NCBI GenBank assembly: GCA_030156305.1
Contig: JASGMZ010000061.1
Location: 1-13,334, forward strand
Length of the DNA: 13,334 bases
Reading direction: 5' to 3'
From: Bacteroidales bacterium
Lineage (GTDB): Bacteria; Bacteroidota; Bacteroidia; Bacteroidales; UBA12077
The notes beneath the pieces are model-generated. The model worked only from the letters and a program-made list of their open reading frames with translations, had not been told where the DNA came from and searched no databases. Below, piece after piece: positions 6,752-13,334 of this stretch. Positions within the stretch are counted from its first letter, which is position 1; the number at the start of each line of letters is the position of its first letter. The translations under genes were made by a program, and so were the position numbers.

Positions 6752-7720
6752 TTAAATATGCTGTAAAATTAAATAATTCGCTACGAATGCATATAAAATA
6801 CCTGCGAACATAATAGCTTTAGACAGATTGCTGGCAAAGTGGTAATCCTTTTTATCTTTTGCAACAAAGATTTTGTACAACAACAATAATAAAGGGATAA
6901 TTAGAAATATACTGAAATATATTAATGTTATGGGATCTTTCAAAAAACGAAAATAAACATAAATTAATGAAAACTGTGTTAAAAGAATAAAAGTAATAAT
7001 AACTATTTTAGTATTCATTACGCCTAAAACAATGGGCAAAGTATTTCTGCCATAAGCGTTATCACCTTCGAAATCTTCAATATCTTTAATGATTTCACGA
7101 ATAAGTGTTAGTAAAAAGGCATAGAAAGAAAATGCCACAACCCAAAGAATTACATCATTAAAGCTGGCTTTCAGCTCGATCAGTAAGAGTCCGTATTTTT
7201 CATGTAATAAAGGTATTTCAAACAATAAAACCATTAAAGGGACCAGCGCCGTTAATAAAGCAACAATTACATTGCCAATTAAAAACTGACGTTTATAGGT
7301 TGTTGAATAAAACCATAGAATTCCAGTTATCAGGACAAAAACAAGGGTAAGGATAGGTAATCCGATATAAAAAGAGATATAAGCACCTAATCCGATACCA
7401 AGGGTATTAAAAATAATATGTAAAAGAATAGCCCAACGGCGATTTAATTTACGTCCTAAAATTACCTTTTCCGGGCGATTTAGGAAATCGGTTTTTGTAT
7501 CGAAATAATCATTAATAACATATCCTGCTGCTGTAATTAGTACAGTAGCAAGTACTAAGAAGAAAAAATGCAATTCAGAAAATTGTAACTCAAACTGATT
7601 AACCTGTAGCAAAGGTTTTATGATGCACCAACGCATTAAATATTGCGTTAAAACAATAATTAACAGATTTTTATATCGTATAAGTTTTAAAAAGTTTATC
7701 ATAAACGTATTATTCATCAA
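6752..7720 (-). CDS. UbiA-family prenyltransferase, (geranylgeranyl)glyceryl-phosphate geranylgeranyltransferase type
   Basis: Integral membrane prenyltransferase of 322 residues with about eight to nine hydrophobic segments. Both Asp-rich motifs for Mg2+/prenyl diphosphate are intact: NDYFDTKTD (Asn70, Asp71, Asp74, Asp78) and KDIEDFEGD (Asp213, Asp216, Asp220), with RNTLPIVLG after the second. Bacteroidota proteins with this sequence and neighbourhood are usually annotated as geranylgeranylglycerol-phosphate geranylgeranyltransferase, the archaeal DGGGP synthase; that name comes from homology, and I know of no general proof of the product. Alternatives are menaquinone (MenA) or another polyprenyl transfer; the neighbours are not menaquinone genes. 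The ATG at 7720 overlaps the upstream HAD gene by 11 bases; ATGs at 7717 and 7702 are possible. Confidence 0.85.
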   Translation of the reverse strand: MMNNTFMINFLKLIRYKNLLIIVLTQYLMRWCIIKPLLQVNQFELQFSELHFFFLVLATVLITAAGYVINDYFDTKTDFLNRPEKVILGRKLNRRWAILLHIIFNTLGIGLGAYISFYIGLPILTLVFVLITGILWFYSTTYKRQFLIGNVIVALLTALVPLMVLLFEIPLLHEKYGLLLIELKASFNDVILWVVAFSFYAFLLTLIREIIKDIEDFEGDNAYGRNTLPIVLGVMNTKIVIITFILLTQFSLIYVYFRFLKDPITLIYFSIFLIIPLLLLLYKIFVAKDKKDYHFASNLSKAIMFAGILYAFVANYLILQHI

Positions 7721-8222
7721 ATTTAGGCCATCTGCCCTGTAATCGTAAAACCTGCTCGATTACATCGCGCACACAACCTTTTCCACCGGGAAAGGTAGAA
7801 ATATATTTAGAAACCGATTTTATTTCTTCGGCAGCATCTGCCGGACATGTTGGCAATCCGGCAACTTTCATCACCTCATAATCCGGAAGATCATCGCCCA
7901 TATAAAGTATCTCTTCGGGTTTAAGGCCATATTTAAAATAAAAATCTTCGAAATCATTTATTTTATCTTTGGAATCCATATAAATATCGGTAATCCCAAG
8001 ATATTGAAAACGTTTTTTTATTGCCTGGGAATCGCCTCCTGAAATAATTCCAATAATATAACCCTGTTTTAATGCATAATTAACGGCATATCCATCTTTT
8101 ATATTTACCGCTCTCACAAATTCTCCTCCGGGTACGAGATAAATTTTCTCATCAGTAAATACACCGTCTACATCAAAAACAAAAGCTTTTATATTGCGTA
8201 AATCTTCTTTAAAATTTGCCAT
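7710..8222 (-). CDS. HAD-family phosphatase, KdsC-like (3-deoxy-D-manno-octulosonate 8-phosphate phosphatase type)
   Basis: Small cap-less HAD phosphatase of 170 residues, matching the length of KdsC, which removes the phosphate from Kdo-8-phosphate in LPS inner-core synthesis. The HAD motifs are all visible: FDVDGVFTD (nucleophile Asp17, acid/base Asp19), ISGGDS at 60-65 (motif II), Lys87 or nearby (motif III), and MGDDLPD at 108-114 (motif IV metal ligands). The C-terminal tail GGKGCVRDVIEQVLRLQGRW is of the kind that closes the active site of the neighbouring subunit in KdsC tetramers. Its start lies 11 bases after the DUF2520 gene and its end overlaps the prenyltransferase gene. No other Kdo gene is in view, so the substrate is an inference; related HADs act on other sugar acids. 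Confidence 0.87.
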   Translation of the reverse strand: MANFKEDLRNIKAFVFDVDGVFTDEKIYLVPGGEFVRAVNIKDGYAVNYALKQGYIIGIISGGDSQAIKKRFQYLGITDIYMDSKDKINDFEDFYFKYGLKPEEILYMGDDLPDYEVMKVAGLPTCPADAAEEIKSVSKYISTFPGGKGCVRDVIEQVLRLQGRWPKFDE

Positions 8223-8233
8223 TGCTTAAAAAA

Positions 8234-9031
8234 TCAATCTTTATTATTTAATGTAAAAATACTATCACTTACAAATCTATATATTTTTTCAAATTCAGGG
8301 TAATCTTTTAACATTTTCAAATGCATATCAATGGTTTTATTATCCTGCCGCATTGCAGGGCCGGTTTGAGCATCTATTGGGCTCATCTCAGTTGCTTTTT
8401 TTGCTGTTTCATTAATTAATGGATGCAACAGATTAAAATCTATATTCTGTTCACTTAATAACTCATAACCAATGCTATACATATGATTTGTAAAATTACA
8501 GGCAAAGACTGCGGCGAGGTGTAAAATTTTTCGTTTTTCGGAATTAACTAATGCTACTTTTTTACTTAGACTTTCAGCCAGGTTTAAAAGTTTATTTTCA
8601 GCATTGTTATTATTTGCTTCAATACATAGCGGAATTTCAGAAAAGGCTAAATTTCTGGATTTCGTAAATGTTTGTAAAGGATAAAACACCCCAAAATTTT
8701 TAAAATAAGATTCGAAAACACTCATTGGTACACTTCCTGCTGTATGGACTACTATTCCACTAAGAATATTTAATTTTTTAGCGATATCTTCAATAATAGT
8801 ATCTTTTACTGCTATGACATAAATATCGGCATTATCCGGTAATTTTTCTATATGGGTTGTAAAAGAGCTATTTATTTTTTCAGCTAAGTTTTGAGCTGAT
8901 TTTTCGGTTTGACTGTAAATTGATTTAATAGAATAATTGGCATTTTTTAAAGCCAAAGCAATGTGTGTAGCTACATTACCGGCTCCAATAATAACAATTC
9001 CATTTTTAAAATCATTCTTATAATTCATCAT
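8234..9031 (-). CDS. Rossmann-fold oxidoreductase with DUF2520 C-terminal domain
   Basis: Probable NAD(P)-dependent oxidoreductase, unassigned substrate. The N-terminal half is a Rossmann fold with GAGNVATH (residues 16-23 from the start used here), followed by strands such as IYVIAVKD and VVHTAGSVPM, as in the F420/NADP oxidoreductase and ketopantoate-reductase-like group. The C-terminal half is helical (VFACNFTNHMYSIGYELL, and GPAMRQDNKTIDMHL), typical of DUF2520 proteins. The frame is open to an ATG at 9076, but that codon lies upstream of a well-formed promoter -7 box (9047-9054), so I use the ATGATG at 9031/9028, which also gives a normal family N-terminus. It leads an operon with the KdsC-like HAD, UbiA prenyltransferase, Maf and peptidase genes, a common Bacteroidota neighbourhood. 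The function of the family is not known to me. Confidence 0.85.
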   Translation of the reverse strand: MMNYKNDFKNGIVIIGAGNVATHIALALKNANYSIKSIYSQTEKSAQNLAEKINSSFTTHIEKLPDNADIYVIAVKDTIIEDIAKKLNILSGIVVHTAGSVPMSVFESYFKNFGVFYPLQTFTKSRNLAFSEIPLCIEANNNNAENKLLNLAESLSKKVALVNSEKRKILHLAAVFACNFTNHMYSIGYELLSEQNIDFNLLHPLINETAKKATEMSPIDAQTGPAMRQDNKTIDMHLKMLKDYPEFEKIYRFVSDSIFTLNNKD

Positions 9032-9046
9032 ACACAGATAAAAACA

Positions 9047-9077
9047 TAAAAATAATCGAAAAAATTCAGCAATCAAA
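9047..9077 (-). promoter_or_regulatory. Bacteroidota-type promoter of the DUF2520-to-peptidase operon
   Basis: The minus strand reads TTTG (9074-9077), exactly 19 bases, then TATTTTTA (9047-9054), against the consensus TTTG - about 19 bp - TAnnTTTG; only the last base of the -7 box differs. The start of transcription would fall near 9040, giving a very short leader before the ATGATG at 9031. It sits right behind the terminator of the preceding operon. Confidence 0.55.
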
Positions 9078-9081
9078 ACAT

Positions 9082-9114
9082 AAAAAAACTCCTTATTGCA
9101 GGATAAGGAGTTTT
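9082..9114 (-). terminator. Rho-independent terminator after the acyl-CoA dehydrogenase operon
   Basis: Perfect inverted repeat AACTCCTTAT / ATAAGGAGTT (9087-9096 and 9103-9112) with a 6-base loop, extended by A/T pairs to 12 bp, and followed on the minus strand by seven T (9088-9082). It starts 19 bases after the acyl-CoA dehydrogenase stop. The flanking A and T runs mean it could also terminate plus-strand transcription. Confidence 0.9.
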
Positions 9115-9132
9115 AATCTTACAAAGAACAGA

Positions 9133-10914
9133 TTAGTAACAATATTTATTTTCTTCGATTAATTTATCGGCAATCCTTCTTCGAGCTTCTTTCACATTTA
9201 CTCCATGAACTTTTGTGTAAACCTTTACACCTTTAAGCATTTTTTCTGTATGTTCCTCATCTTCGATAGAATAAATGGCATCCATGGCATGCTTATATAT
9301 TTCTGCAGCTGTTTCAAAAACATAAACATCGAGGATATCTTTATACAATTTCATATCTTCGGGTGTTTTCATGGATTCTAATTTCTTAATACGAAGCATG
9401 GTTGATTCAGCAACATATGTAAGCATAATAATGTCGGCAATACTATTCAATACTTCCTGCTCGTGCACTAATTTTCGCTGGAATTTATTAACCGCTGCTT
9501 CAATTAGCATTAGAGCAACATTCTTAAAATTAGAGATATAGAATGATTTATCTTCGAAGTAACCTTTAGGCTCATACTTATCGGATAGGTGATCCAATCC
9601 GGCAAATATTTCTTTGGATTTATCGAAAAGTTTAATTACTCCTTTTTGACCTCTTTTAATAATTGTATCGGCAATAAGGATTCGGTTTATTTCATTTGTA
9701 CCTTCAAAAATCCGGTTGATACGTGAGTCTCTGTATGCTCTGTCAGCAGGCATTTCGGCAGAAAAGCCCATACCGCCCATTATTTGAACCGTTTCATCGG
9801 CAATATAATCGAGTGATTCAGACCCGTAAACTTTCATAATAGCCGCTTCGGGAGCAAATTCGGCAAAAGCTTCTATATTAGCGGGGCCATATTCTTTTCC
9901 GGCAGCTTTATTTATTTCTGCAACCACATCAACATCTTTGGTGGCGCGATAAACAGCAGATTCATTTGTAAAGGCTTTAATAACCTGTTCGGCTAATTTG
10001 TGTTTTATTGATCCAAAACCAGATATAAACGTGCCAAACTGTTTACGCTCATTGGCATAATTTACCGATTGAGTAGTAGCACGCTTACTTAATCCAATAA
10101 CATTAGCCCCAAGTTTTAACCGGCCCATATGTAAAATATTAAGTGCAATTCTGAAACCTTCGCCCCGCCGGCCTAAAAGATTCTCAACAGGCACTTTCAC
10201 ATCATTATAGAAAATTTGTACTGTTGATGATCCTTTAATACCCATTTTCTTTTCTTCCGGGTTGATAACAACGCCATCCCATTTGCTTTCAACAATAAAT
10301 GCAGAGTGAACTCTATCGTTATCAATTTTTGCAAAAACAGTGTGAATATCAGCAAAACCACCATTGGTAATCCACATTTTTTGTCCATTCAGAATATAAT
10401 GTTTACCATCTTCGGATAAAACCGCTTTTGTAGTCCCTGAGTTGGCATCAGAACCGGCATTTGGCTCGGTTAAACAGTAAGATGCTATTAATTCCCCTGA
10501 TGCCAGTTTAGGCAAATACTTTTGTTTTTGCTCTTCATTACCATAATATACCAATGGTAGCGTTCCAATGCCGGTATGCGCAGAAAAGGCAACAGAGAAT
10601 GAGTATCCTGCACCTAACTTATCAGCCGAAAGCATGGATGTTACAATATTCTGTCCAAAACCTTCGTATTCTTCAGGTACTGATATACCTAACAATCCCA
10701 GCTCGCCTGCTTTTTGTAAAATTTTGCGCATCAAACCTGGCTCCTGTGAGTCAATACGGTCGAGGATAGGAAAGACTTCGGTTTCTAAAAAATCATCACA
10801 GGTTTGAGCAATCATTTGTTGCTCTTCGTCAAACTCTTCGGGTATAAAAATATCGTTAGCATCAATCTCTTTTAAAAGAAATTCGCCACCTCTGATTTTC
10901 AATTCTTTTTCCAT
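9133..10914 (-). CDS. Acyl-CoA dehydrogenase with long C-terminal extension
   Basis: FAD enzyme of beta-oxidation that makes trans-2-enoyl-CoA and hands electrons to ETF. It has 593 residues, about 200 more than short- or medium-chain enzymes, with the extra part at the C-terminus, as in VLCAD/ACAD9-like and many Bacteroidota proteins. Motifs: YCLTEPNAGSDA around 146-157 (flavin contact), KMWITNGG at 179-186, RKQFGTFISGFGSIKHKLAE after 289, QIMGGMGFSAEMPADRAYRD at 377-396, and FEGTNEINR at 403-411, where Glu404 is at the catalytic-base position of medium-chain enzymes. The gene starts 11 bases after the CCG Fe-S gene, in an operon with a membrane Fe-S protein; this suggests that its ETF electrons go to menaquinone. 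ETF genes are not in the window. Chain length preference cannot be read from sequence alone. Confidence 0.95.
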   Translation of the reverse strand: MEKELKIRGGEFLLKEIDANDIFIPEEFDEEQQMIAQTCDDFLETEVFPILDRIDSQEPGLMRKILQKAGELGLLGISVPEEYEGFGQNIVTSMLSADKLGAGYSFSVAFSAHTGIGTLPLVYYGNEEQKQKYLPKLASGELIASYCLTEPNAGSDANSGTTKAVLSEDGKHYILNGQKMWITNGGFADIHTVFAKIDNDRVHSAFIVESKWDGVVINPEEKKMGIKGSSTVQIFYNDVKVPVENLLGRRGEGFRIALNILHMGRLKLGANVIGLSKRATTQSVNYANERKQFGTFISGFGSIKHKLAEQVIKAFTNESAVYRATKDVDVVAEINKAAGKEYGPANIEAFAEFAPEAAIMKVYGSESLDYIADETVQIMGGMGFSAEMPADRAYRDSRINRIFEGTNEINRILIADTIIKRGQKGVIKLFDKSKEIFAGLDHLSDKYEPKGYFEDKSFYISNFKNVALMLIEAAVNKFQRKLVHEQEVLNSIADIIMLTYVAESTMLRIKKLESMKTPEDMKLYKDILDVYVFETAAEIYKHAMDAIYSIEDEEHTEKMLKGVKVYTKVHGVNVKEARRRIADKLIEENKYCY

Positions 10915-10925
10915 ATCTATTCAGT

Positions 10926-11726
10926 TTATAATTCTAATGATTGTTCAATTAATTCAGCAATATCGTAATTTTTTATTTGTCCTTCCTTGTTTTTATATTT
11001 CAACCCGTCGGTCATCATTACCATGCAATAGGGGCATGCGGTAACAACAATATCAGCATTTGTTTCCAGGGCATCTTCTATTCGTTCAATAAATACTTCC
11101 TTATCTCCTTTTTCTGCTTCTTTAAACATTTGTCCTCCGCCAGCACCACAACATAAAGAAAAACTTTTATTTCGTCGCATCTCAACTTTTTTGGAAGGAA
11201 TAGCATTAAGAACTTTACGTGGAGCTTCATACTCGCCATTGGCACGGCCTAAGTAACAGGGATCATGGTAAGTTAAAATTTTATCTTTAAACAAATCACT
11301 GGTAATTGATAATTTACCTTCTTTAATTAACTGATATAAAAATTGTGTATGATGAATAACTTCATAATTACCACCATAGTCGGGATATTCATCCTTAAAC
11401 GTATTAAACGCATGTGGGTCGCAGGTTAGGATTTTTTTTACTTCGTAACCGTTTAAAATTTCTATATTGCTCATAGCCTGCATTTGATACAGCATTTCGT
11501 TTCCGGTCCTGCGTGCAATATCGCCCGATGATGATTCTTCGACACCTAAAACAGCATAACTAATATTCAAATGGGTTAAAATTTTTACAAATGCACGGGT
11601 AACTTTCTTATACCTATCGTCGAATGCTCCTGCACTGCCCACCCAAAACAAATATTCAGGTTTTTCGCCTTTGGCAAAAAGGTCTGCCATTACAGGGACT
11701 TCTATTTTTCGTTTATTTTCTGACAT
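10926..11726 (-). CDS. CCG-domain (Fe-S)-binding protein, HdrB/HdrD-like, EMO-type partner
   Basis: Cytoplasmic-side Fe-S electron carrier of 266 residues with two CCG-type halves. The second is complete: Cys157 (HDPCYLGR), Cys192-Cys193-Gly, and Cys231-x2-Cys234 (CPYCMVMM), the ligand pattern of a non-cubane [4Fe-4S] cluster as in HdrB. The first half is degenerate: the WVGSAGAFDD segment has Ser31 where homologues usually have Cys, and TCDPHAFNT replaces the usual CPHC. In heterodisulfide reductase such proteins reduce disulfides; next to an acyl-CoA dehydrogenase and a membrane b-type/Fe-S protein the likelier role is to take electrons from reduced ETF. It is 62 bases after the membrane gene and 11 bases before the dehydrogenase. 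The call as Fe-S protein is firm; the partner is inferred. Confidence 0.9.
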   Translation of the reverse strand: MSENKRKIEVPVMADLFAKGEKPEYLFWVGSAGAFDDRYKKVTRAFVKILTHLNISYAVLGVEESSSGDIARRTGNEMLYQMQAMSNIEILNGYEVKKILTCDPHAFNTFKDEYPDYGGNYEVIHHTQFLYQLIKEGKLSITSDLFKDKILTYHDPCYLGRANGEYEAPRKVLNAIPSKKVEMRRNKSFSLCCGAGGGQMFKEAEKGDKEVFIERIEDALETNADIVVTACPYCMVMMTDGLKYKNKEGQIKNYDIAELIEQSLEL

Positions 11727-11754
11727 GATATTTTAGTTTCAAGTTTTGAGTTAT

Positions 11755-11783
11755 AAGTTTAATGATTTTGGTTCATTAAACTT
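11755..11783. repeat. Perfect 11-bp hairpin between the two EMO-like genes
   Basis: Inverted repeat AAGTTTAATGA / TCATTAAACTT (11755-11765 and 11773-11783) with a 7-base loop, in the 62-base gap of the operon. No T run follows it on the minus strand, so it is not a normal terminator; a transcript-processing or stability element, or a protein-binding site, is possible. Confidence 0.6.
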
Positions 11784-11788
11784 TAAAA

Positions 11789-13105
11789 CTATTTTTCCTT
11801 AATATAAAGCTCTTCGGCCCAAAGCATTCTATCGTCTTGAGAGAATTGCCATGGTGCTCCGTTATTTTCGATATTGTTAAAAATAGTATTTAATTCGCCC
11901 GGAGATGCTGCCTGCTCCATTACAATATAGCGCCGTAGTTCCAGAATTAGCGATACCTGGTCGATATTTACCGGACAAGCAACTGTACAGGCATTACAAG
12001 TGGTGCATGCCCATATCTCTTCAGCTGTAATATAATCGAATAATGATTTATCGTCGGTATAATCCATTCCGTTTTTATCGATATTTTTACCCAAGAGTTC
12101 GAGTCTGTCGCGAACATCCATCACCAGTTTGCGTGGAGATAGTTTTTTACCGGTAATATTTGCCGGGCAAACACTGGTACAGCGTCCACACTCAGTGCAT
12201 GTATACGAGTCCATTAAATGTTTCCAGGTAAGTTGTCTTACATCATGTGCTCCAAACGCAACTTCTTCTTCTCCCTCTTCTACGGGTGGCTCTTCGCCTG
12301 ATAACATGCTTTTCACCTCTTTGGTTATAGAAGGCATATTAGCAATTTTACCGGTAGGATCTAATTTAGAATAAAATACATTTACAAATGATAAAAACAC
12401 ATGAAAATGTTTTGAATAAGGAATATAGTTTAAAAATAGAAATATACCCACTATATGCAACCACCAGCACAGCCGCTCAATAAAAATTAAAGTATCGGAA
12501 GGTAAATTATTAAGCAGTGGGATTAAAGCCGAGCTAAAGAAAAATGACCCAACTTTATCGTAATGTTCAACACCTCTTGTTTGCAATATTGCATCAGAAG
12601 CATTCATAAAAAATATCGACAACATTAAAACAACCTCGGCAATAAGAATAATGTTTGCGTCTAAACGTGGCCAACCTTTCATTTCAGGTTTCCAAAAACG
12701 TTCGGTCTTAAGAATGTTCCTACGGATTAAAAATATTAAACAACCAATAATAACCAGTAGCGCAAAAAATTCAAAAAAGCTAACAATTACAGGATAAAAC
12801 CCGCCTGTAAATGATAATACACGGTGTGTACCGGCAATACCATCAATAAATATTTCAATCAATTCAATATTAACCAGGATGAATCCTGCATAAACAAAAA
12901 TATGCAAAATAGCAGCAATCGGAAATCCAAACATTTTTGATTGCCCGATAGCAACCTTAAGTACCAGCCACCATCTTTTTTTTCTGTTATCTTTAATCTC
13001 TACATCTTTTCCAAGTTTAATATTCCTTGATATCTTTTTAATATTCCAGGAAAAAAATGCAACTGCTGCTGCAAGCAATAAAACAAAAATAATACTACTA
13101 ATCAT
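11789..13105 (-). CDS. Membrane (Fe-S) oxidoreductase with NarI-like N-terminus and two [4Fe-4S] clusters, EMO-type quinone-facing subunit
   Basis: Integral membrane protein of 438 residues. Hydrophobic segments lie near 3-20, 62-87, 103-127, 150-168 and 212-229. His68, His217, His233 and His235, in or at the ends of these segments, could ligate b heme as in NarI/HdrE-like subunits. After an acidic linker (about 270-285) come two ferredoxin motifs, CTECGRCTSVCP (303-313) and CTTCNACTVACP (367-377), each with four Cys. This matches the N-terminal two-thirds of the one-piece membrane Fe-S proteins known as ETF:menaquinone oxidoreductase (EMO, DUF224 type) in Geobacter, Syntrophomonas and mycobacteria; here the CCG part is a separate downstream gene. 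Likely job: pass electrons from the CCG partner to menaquinone. First gene of the operon, with a promoter candidate 46 bases upstream. An HdrDE-like enzyme is the main alternative. Confidence 0.9.
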   Translation of the reverse strand: MISSIIFVLLLAAAVAFFSWNIKKISRNIKLGKDVEIKDNRKKRWWLVLKVAIGQSKMFGFPIAAILHIFVYAGFILVNIELIEIFIDGIAGTHRVLSFTGGFYPVIVSFFEFFALLVIIGCLIFLIRRNILKTERFWKPEMKGWPRLDANIILIAEVVLMLSIFFMNASDAILQTRGVEHYDKVGSFFFSSALIPLLNNLPSDTLIFIERLCWWLHIVGIFLFLNYIPYSKHFHVFLSFVNVFYSKLDPTGKIANMPSITKEVKSMLSGEEPPVEEGEEEVAFGAHDVRQLTWKHLMDSYTCTECGRCTSVCPANITGKKLSPRKLVMDVRDRLELLGKNIDKNGMDYTDDKSLFDYITAEEIWACTTCNACTVACPVNIDQVSLILELRRYIVMEQAASPGELNTIFNNIENNGAPWQFSQDDRMLWAEELYIKEK

Positions 13106-13150
13106 AGTTCTTTTAAGTTTATTAGTATATCAATTTTTAAAATAAGATGC

Positions 13151-13180
13151 CAAAATAAAAATTAATTGGTATAAAACAAA
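13151..13180 (-). promoter_or_regulatory. Bacteroidota-type promoter of the acyl-CoA dehydrogenase/EMO-like operon
   Basis: The minus strand reads TTTG (13177-13180), 19 bases, then TATTTTG (13151-13157), one T short of the TAnnTTTG consensus. The -7 box ends 46 bases before the ATG at 13105, giving a leader of about 40 bases. Nothing better is visible between here and the repeat. Confidence 0.42.
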
Positions 13181-13271
13181 TTTTTCTTAGTCATGGCAGC
13201 TTTTATTAATCATCAAATCAGATTTTAATATCATCTATACTACAAATGGTTATAAACTGAACTTTTTACCA

Positions 13272-13334
13272 CGTCATTGCGAGGAGGAACGACGAAGCAA
13301 TCTGTTTTAATATCAAGAGATTGCTTCATTTCCT
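13272..13334. repeat. Palindromic dispersed repeat (REP/MITE-like), cut by the right window edge
   Basis: Starts CGTCATTGCGAGGAGGAACG and runs on to GAAGCAATCT (13294-13303), which is repeated inverted as AGATTGCTTC (13318-13327); AGGAA (13285-13289) pairs again with TTCCT (13330-13334). Words of the form GTCATTGCGAGG...GAAGCAATC are familiar as high-copy intergenic repeats in many bacterial genomes, including Bacteroidota. Its GC content is clearly higher than that of its surroundings. The palindrome predicts that the next bases outside the window read close to CGCAATGACG. Confidence 0.75.

Noticed and set aside
13294..13327. GAAGCAATCT / AGATTGCTTC repeat as a terminator or CRISPR unit
   Set aside because: There is no T run and only one repeat pair; the wider palindrome fits a dispersed REP-like element better.

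Overview
The window looks like chromosome of an anaerobic or facultatively anaerobic member of the Bacteroidota, probably Bacteroidales or Marinilabiliales. The reasons are the low GC content, the S46 dipeptidyl-peptidase, the conserved DUF2520 / KdsC-like HAD / UbiA / Maf gene run, sites resembling the Bacteroidota promoter (TTTG - 19 bp - TAnnTTTG), and the mostly weak Shine-Dalgarno sequences. Every gene I can support is on the minus strand, so transcription runs from high to low coordinates. The plus-strand open frames are shadows of these genes. I see no tRNA, rRNA, CRISPR array, insertion sequence or prophage gene.

Layout in order of transcription. (1) 13334-13106 is a non-coding lead region. 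It holds part of a palindromic dispersed repeat (about 13272 to the edge) and a good candidate promoter (13151-13180). (2) 13105-9133 is a three-gene operon: a membrane protein with two [4Fe-4S] clusters, a CCG-domain Fe-S protein, and a long acyl-CoA dehydrogenase. Together they look like a route that passes electrons from fatty-acyl-CoA oxidation through ETF to menaquinone, in the style of EMO (ETF:menaquinone oxidoreductase) but split into two genes. It ends at a strong hairpin terminator (9082-9114). (3) 9031-3994 is a five-gene operon with very tight spacing: DUF2520 Rossmann protein, KdsC-like HAD phosphatase, UbiA-family prenyltransferase of the (geranylgeranyl)glyceryl-phosphate type, Maf nucleotide pyrophosphatase, and a secreted S46 peptidase with the arginine typical of DPP11 (Asp/Glu-specific). 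A promoter with exact 19-bp spacing precedes it and a textbook terminator (3941-3970) ends it. (4) 3889-2861 is a lone metallo-beta-lactamase-fold hydrolase. (5) 2663-1 is hydC-hydB-hydA, an NADH-linked [FeFe]-hydrogenase. hydA is cut by the left edge of the window after 322 codons.

How it fits together: the peptidase supplies acidic dipeptides for amino-acid fermentation, the acyl-CoA dehydrogenase with the EMO-like pair feeds electrons into the quinone pool, and HydABC can dispose of NADH electrons as H2. The points most worth checking are the compact HydB, which lacks both the N-terminal [2Fe-2S] and the C-terminal ferredoxin domains of classical bifurcating enzymes; a Rex-like inverted repeat just upstream of hydC; the Ser in the H-cluster L1 motif of HydA; the split EMO-like complex with a degenerate first CCG motif; and the archaeal-lipid-type prenyltransferase. 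I found no clearly unprecedented system.
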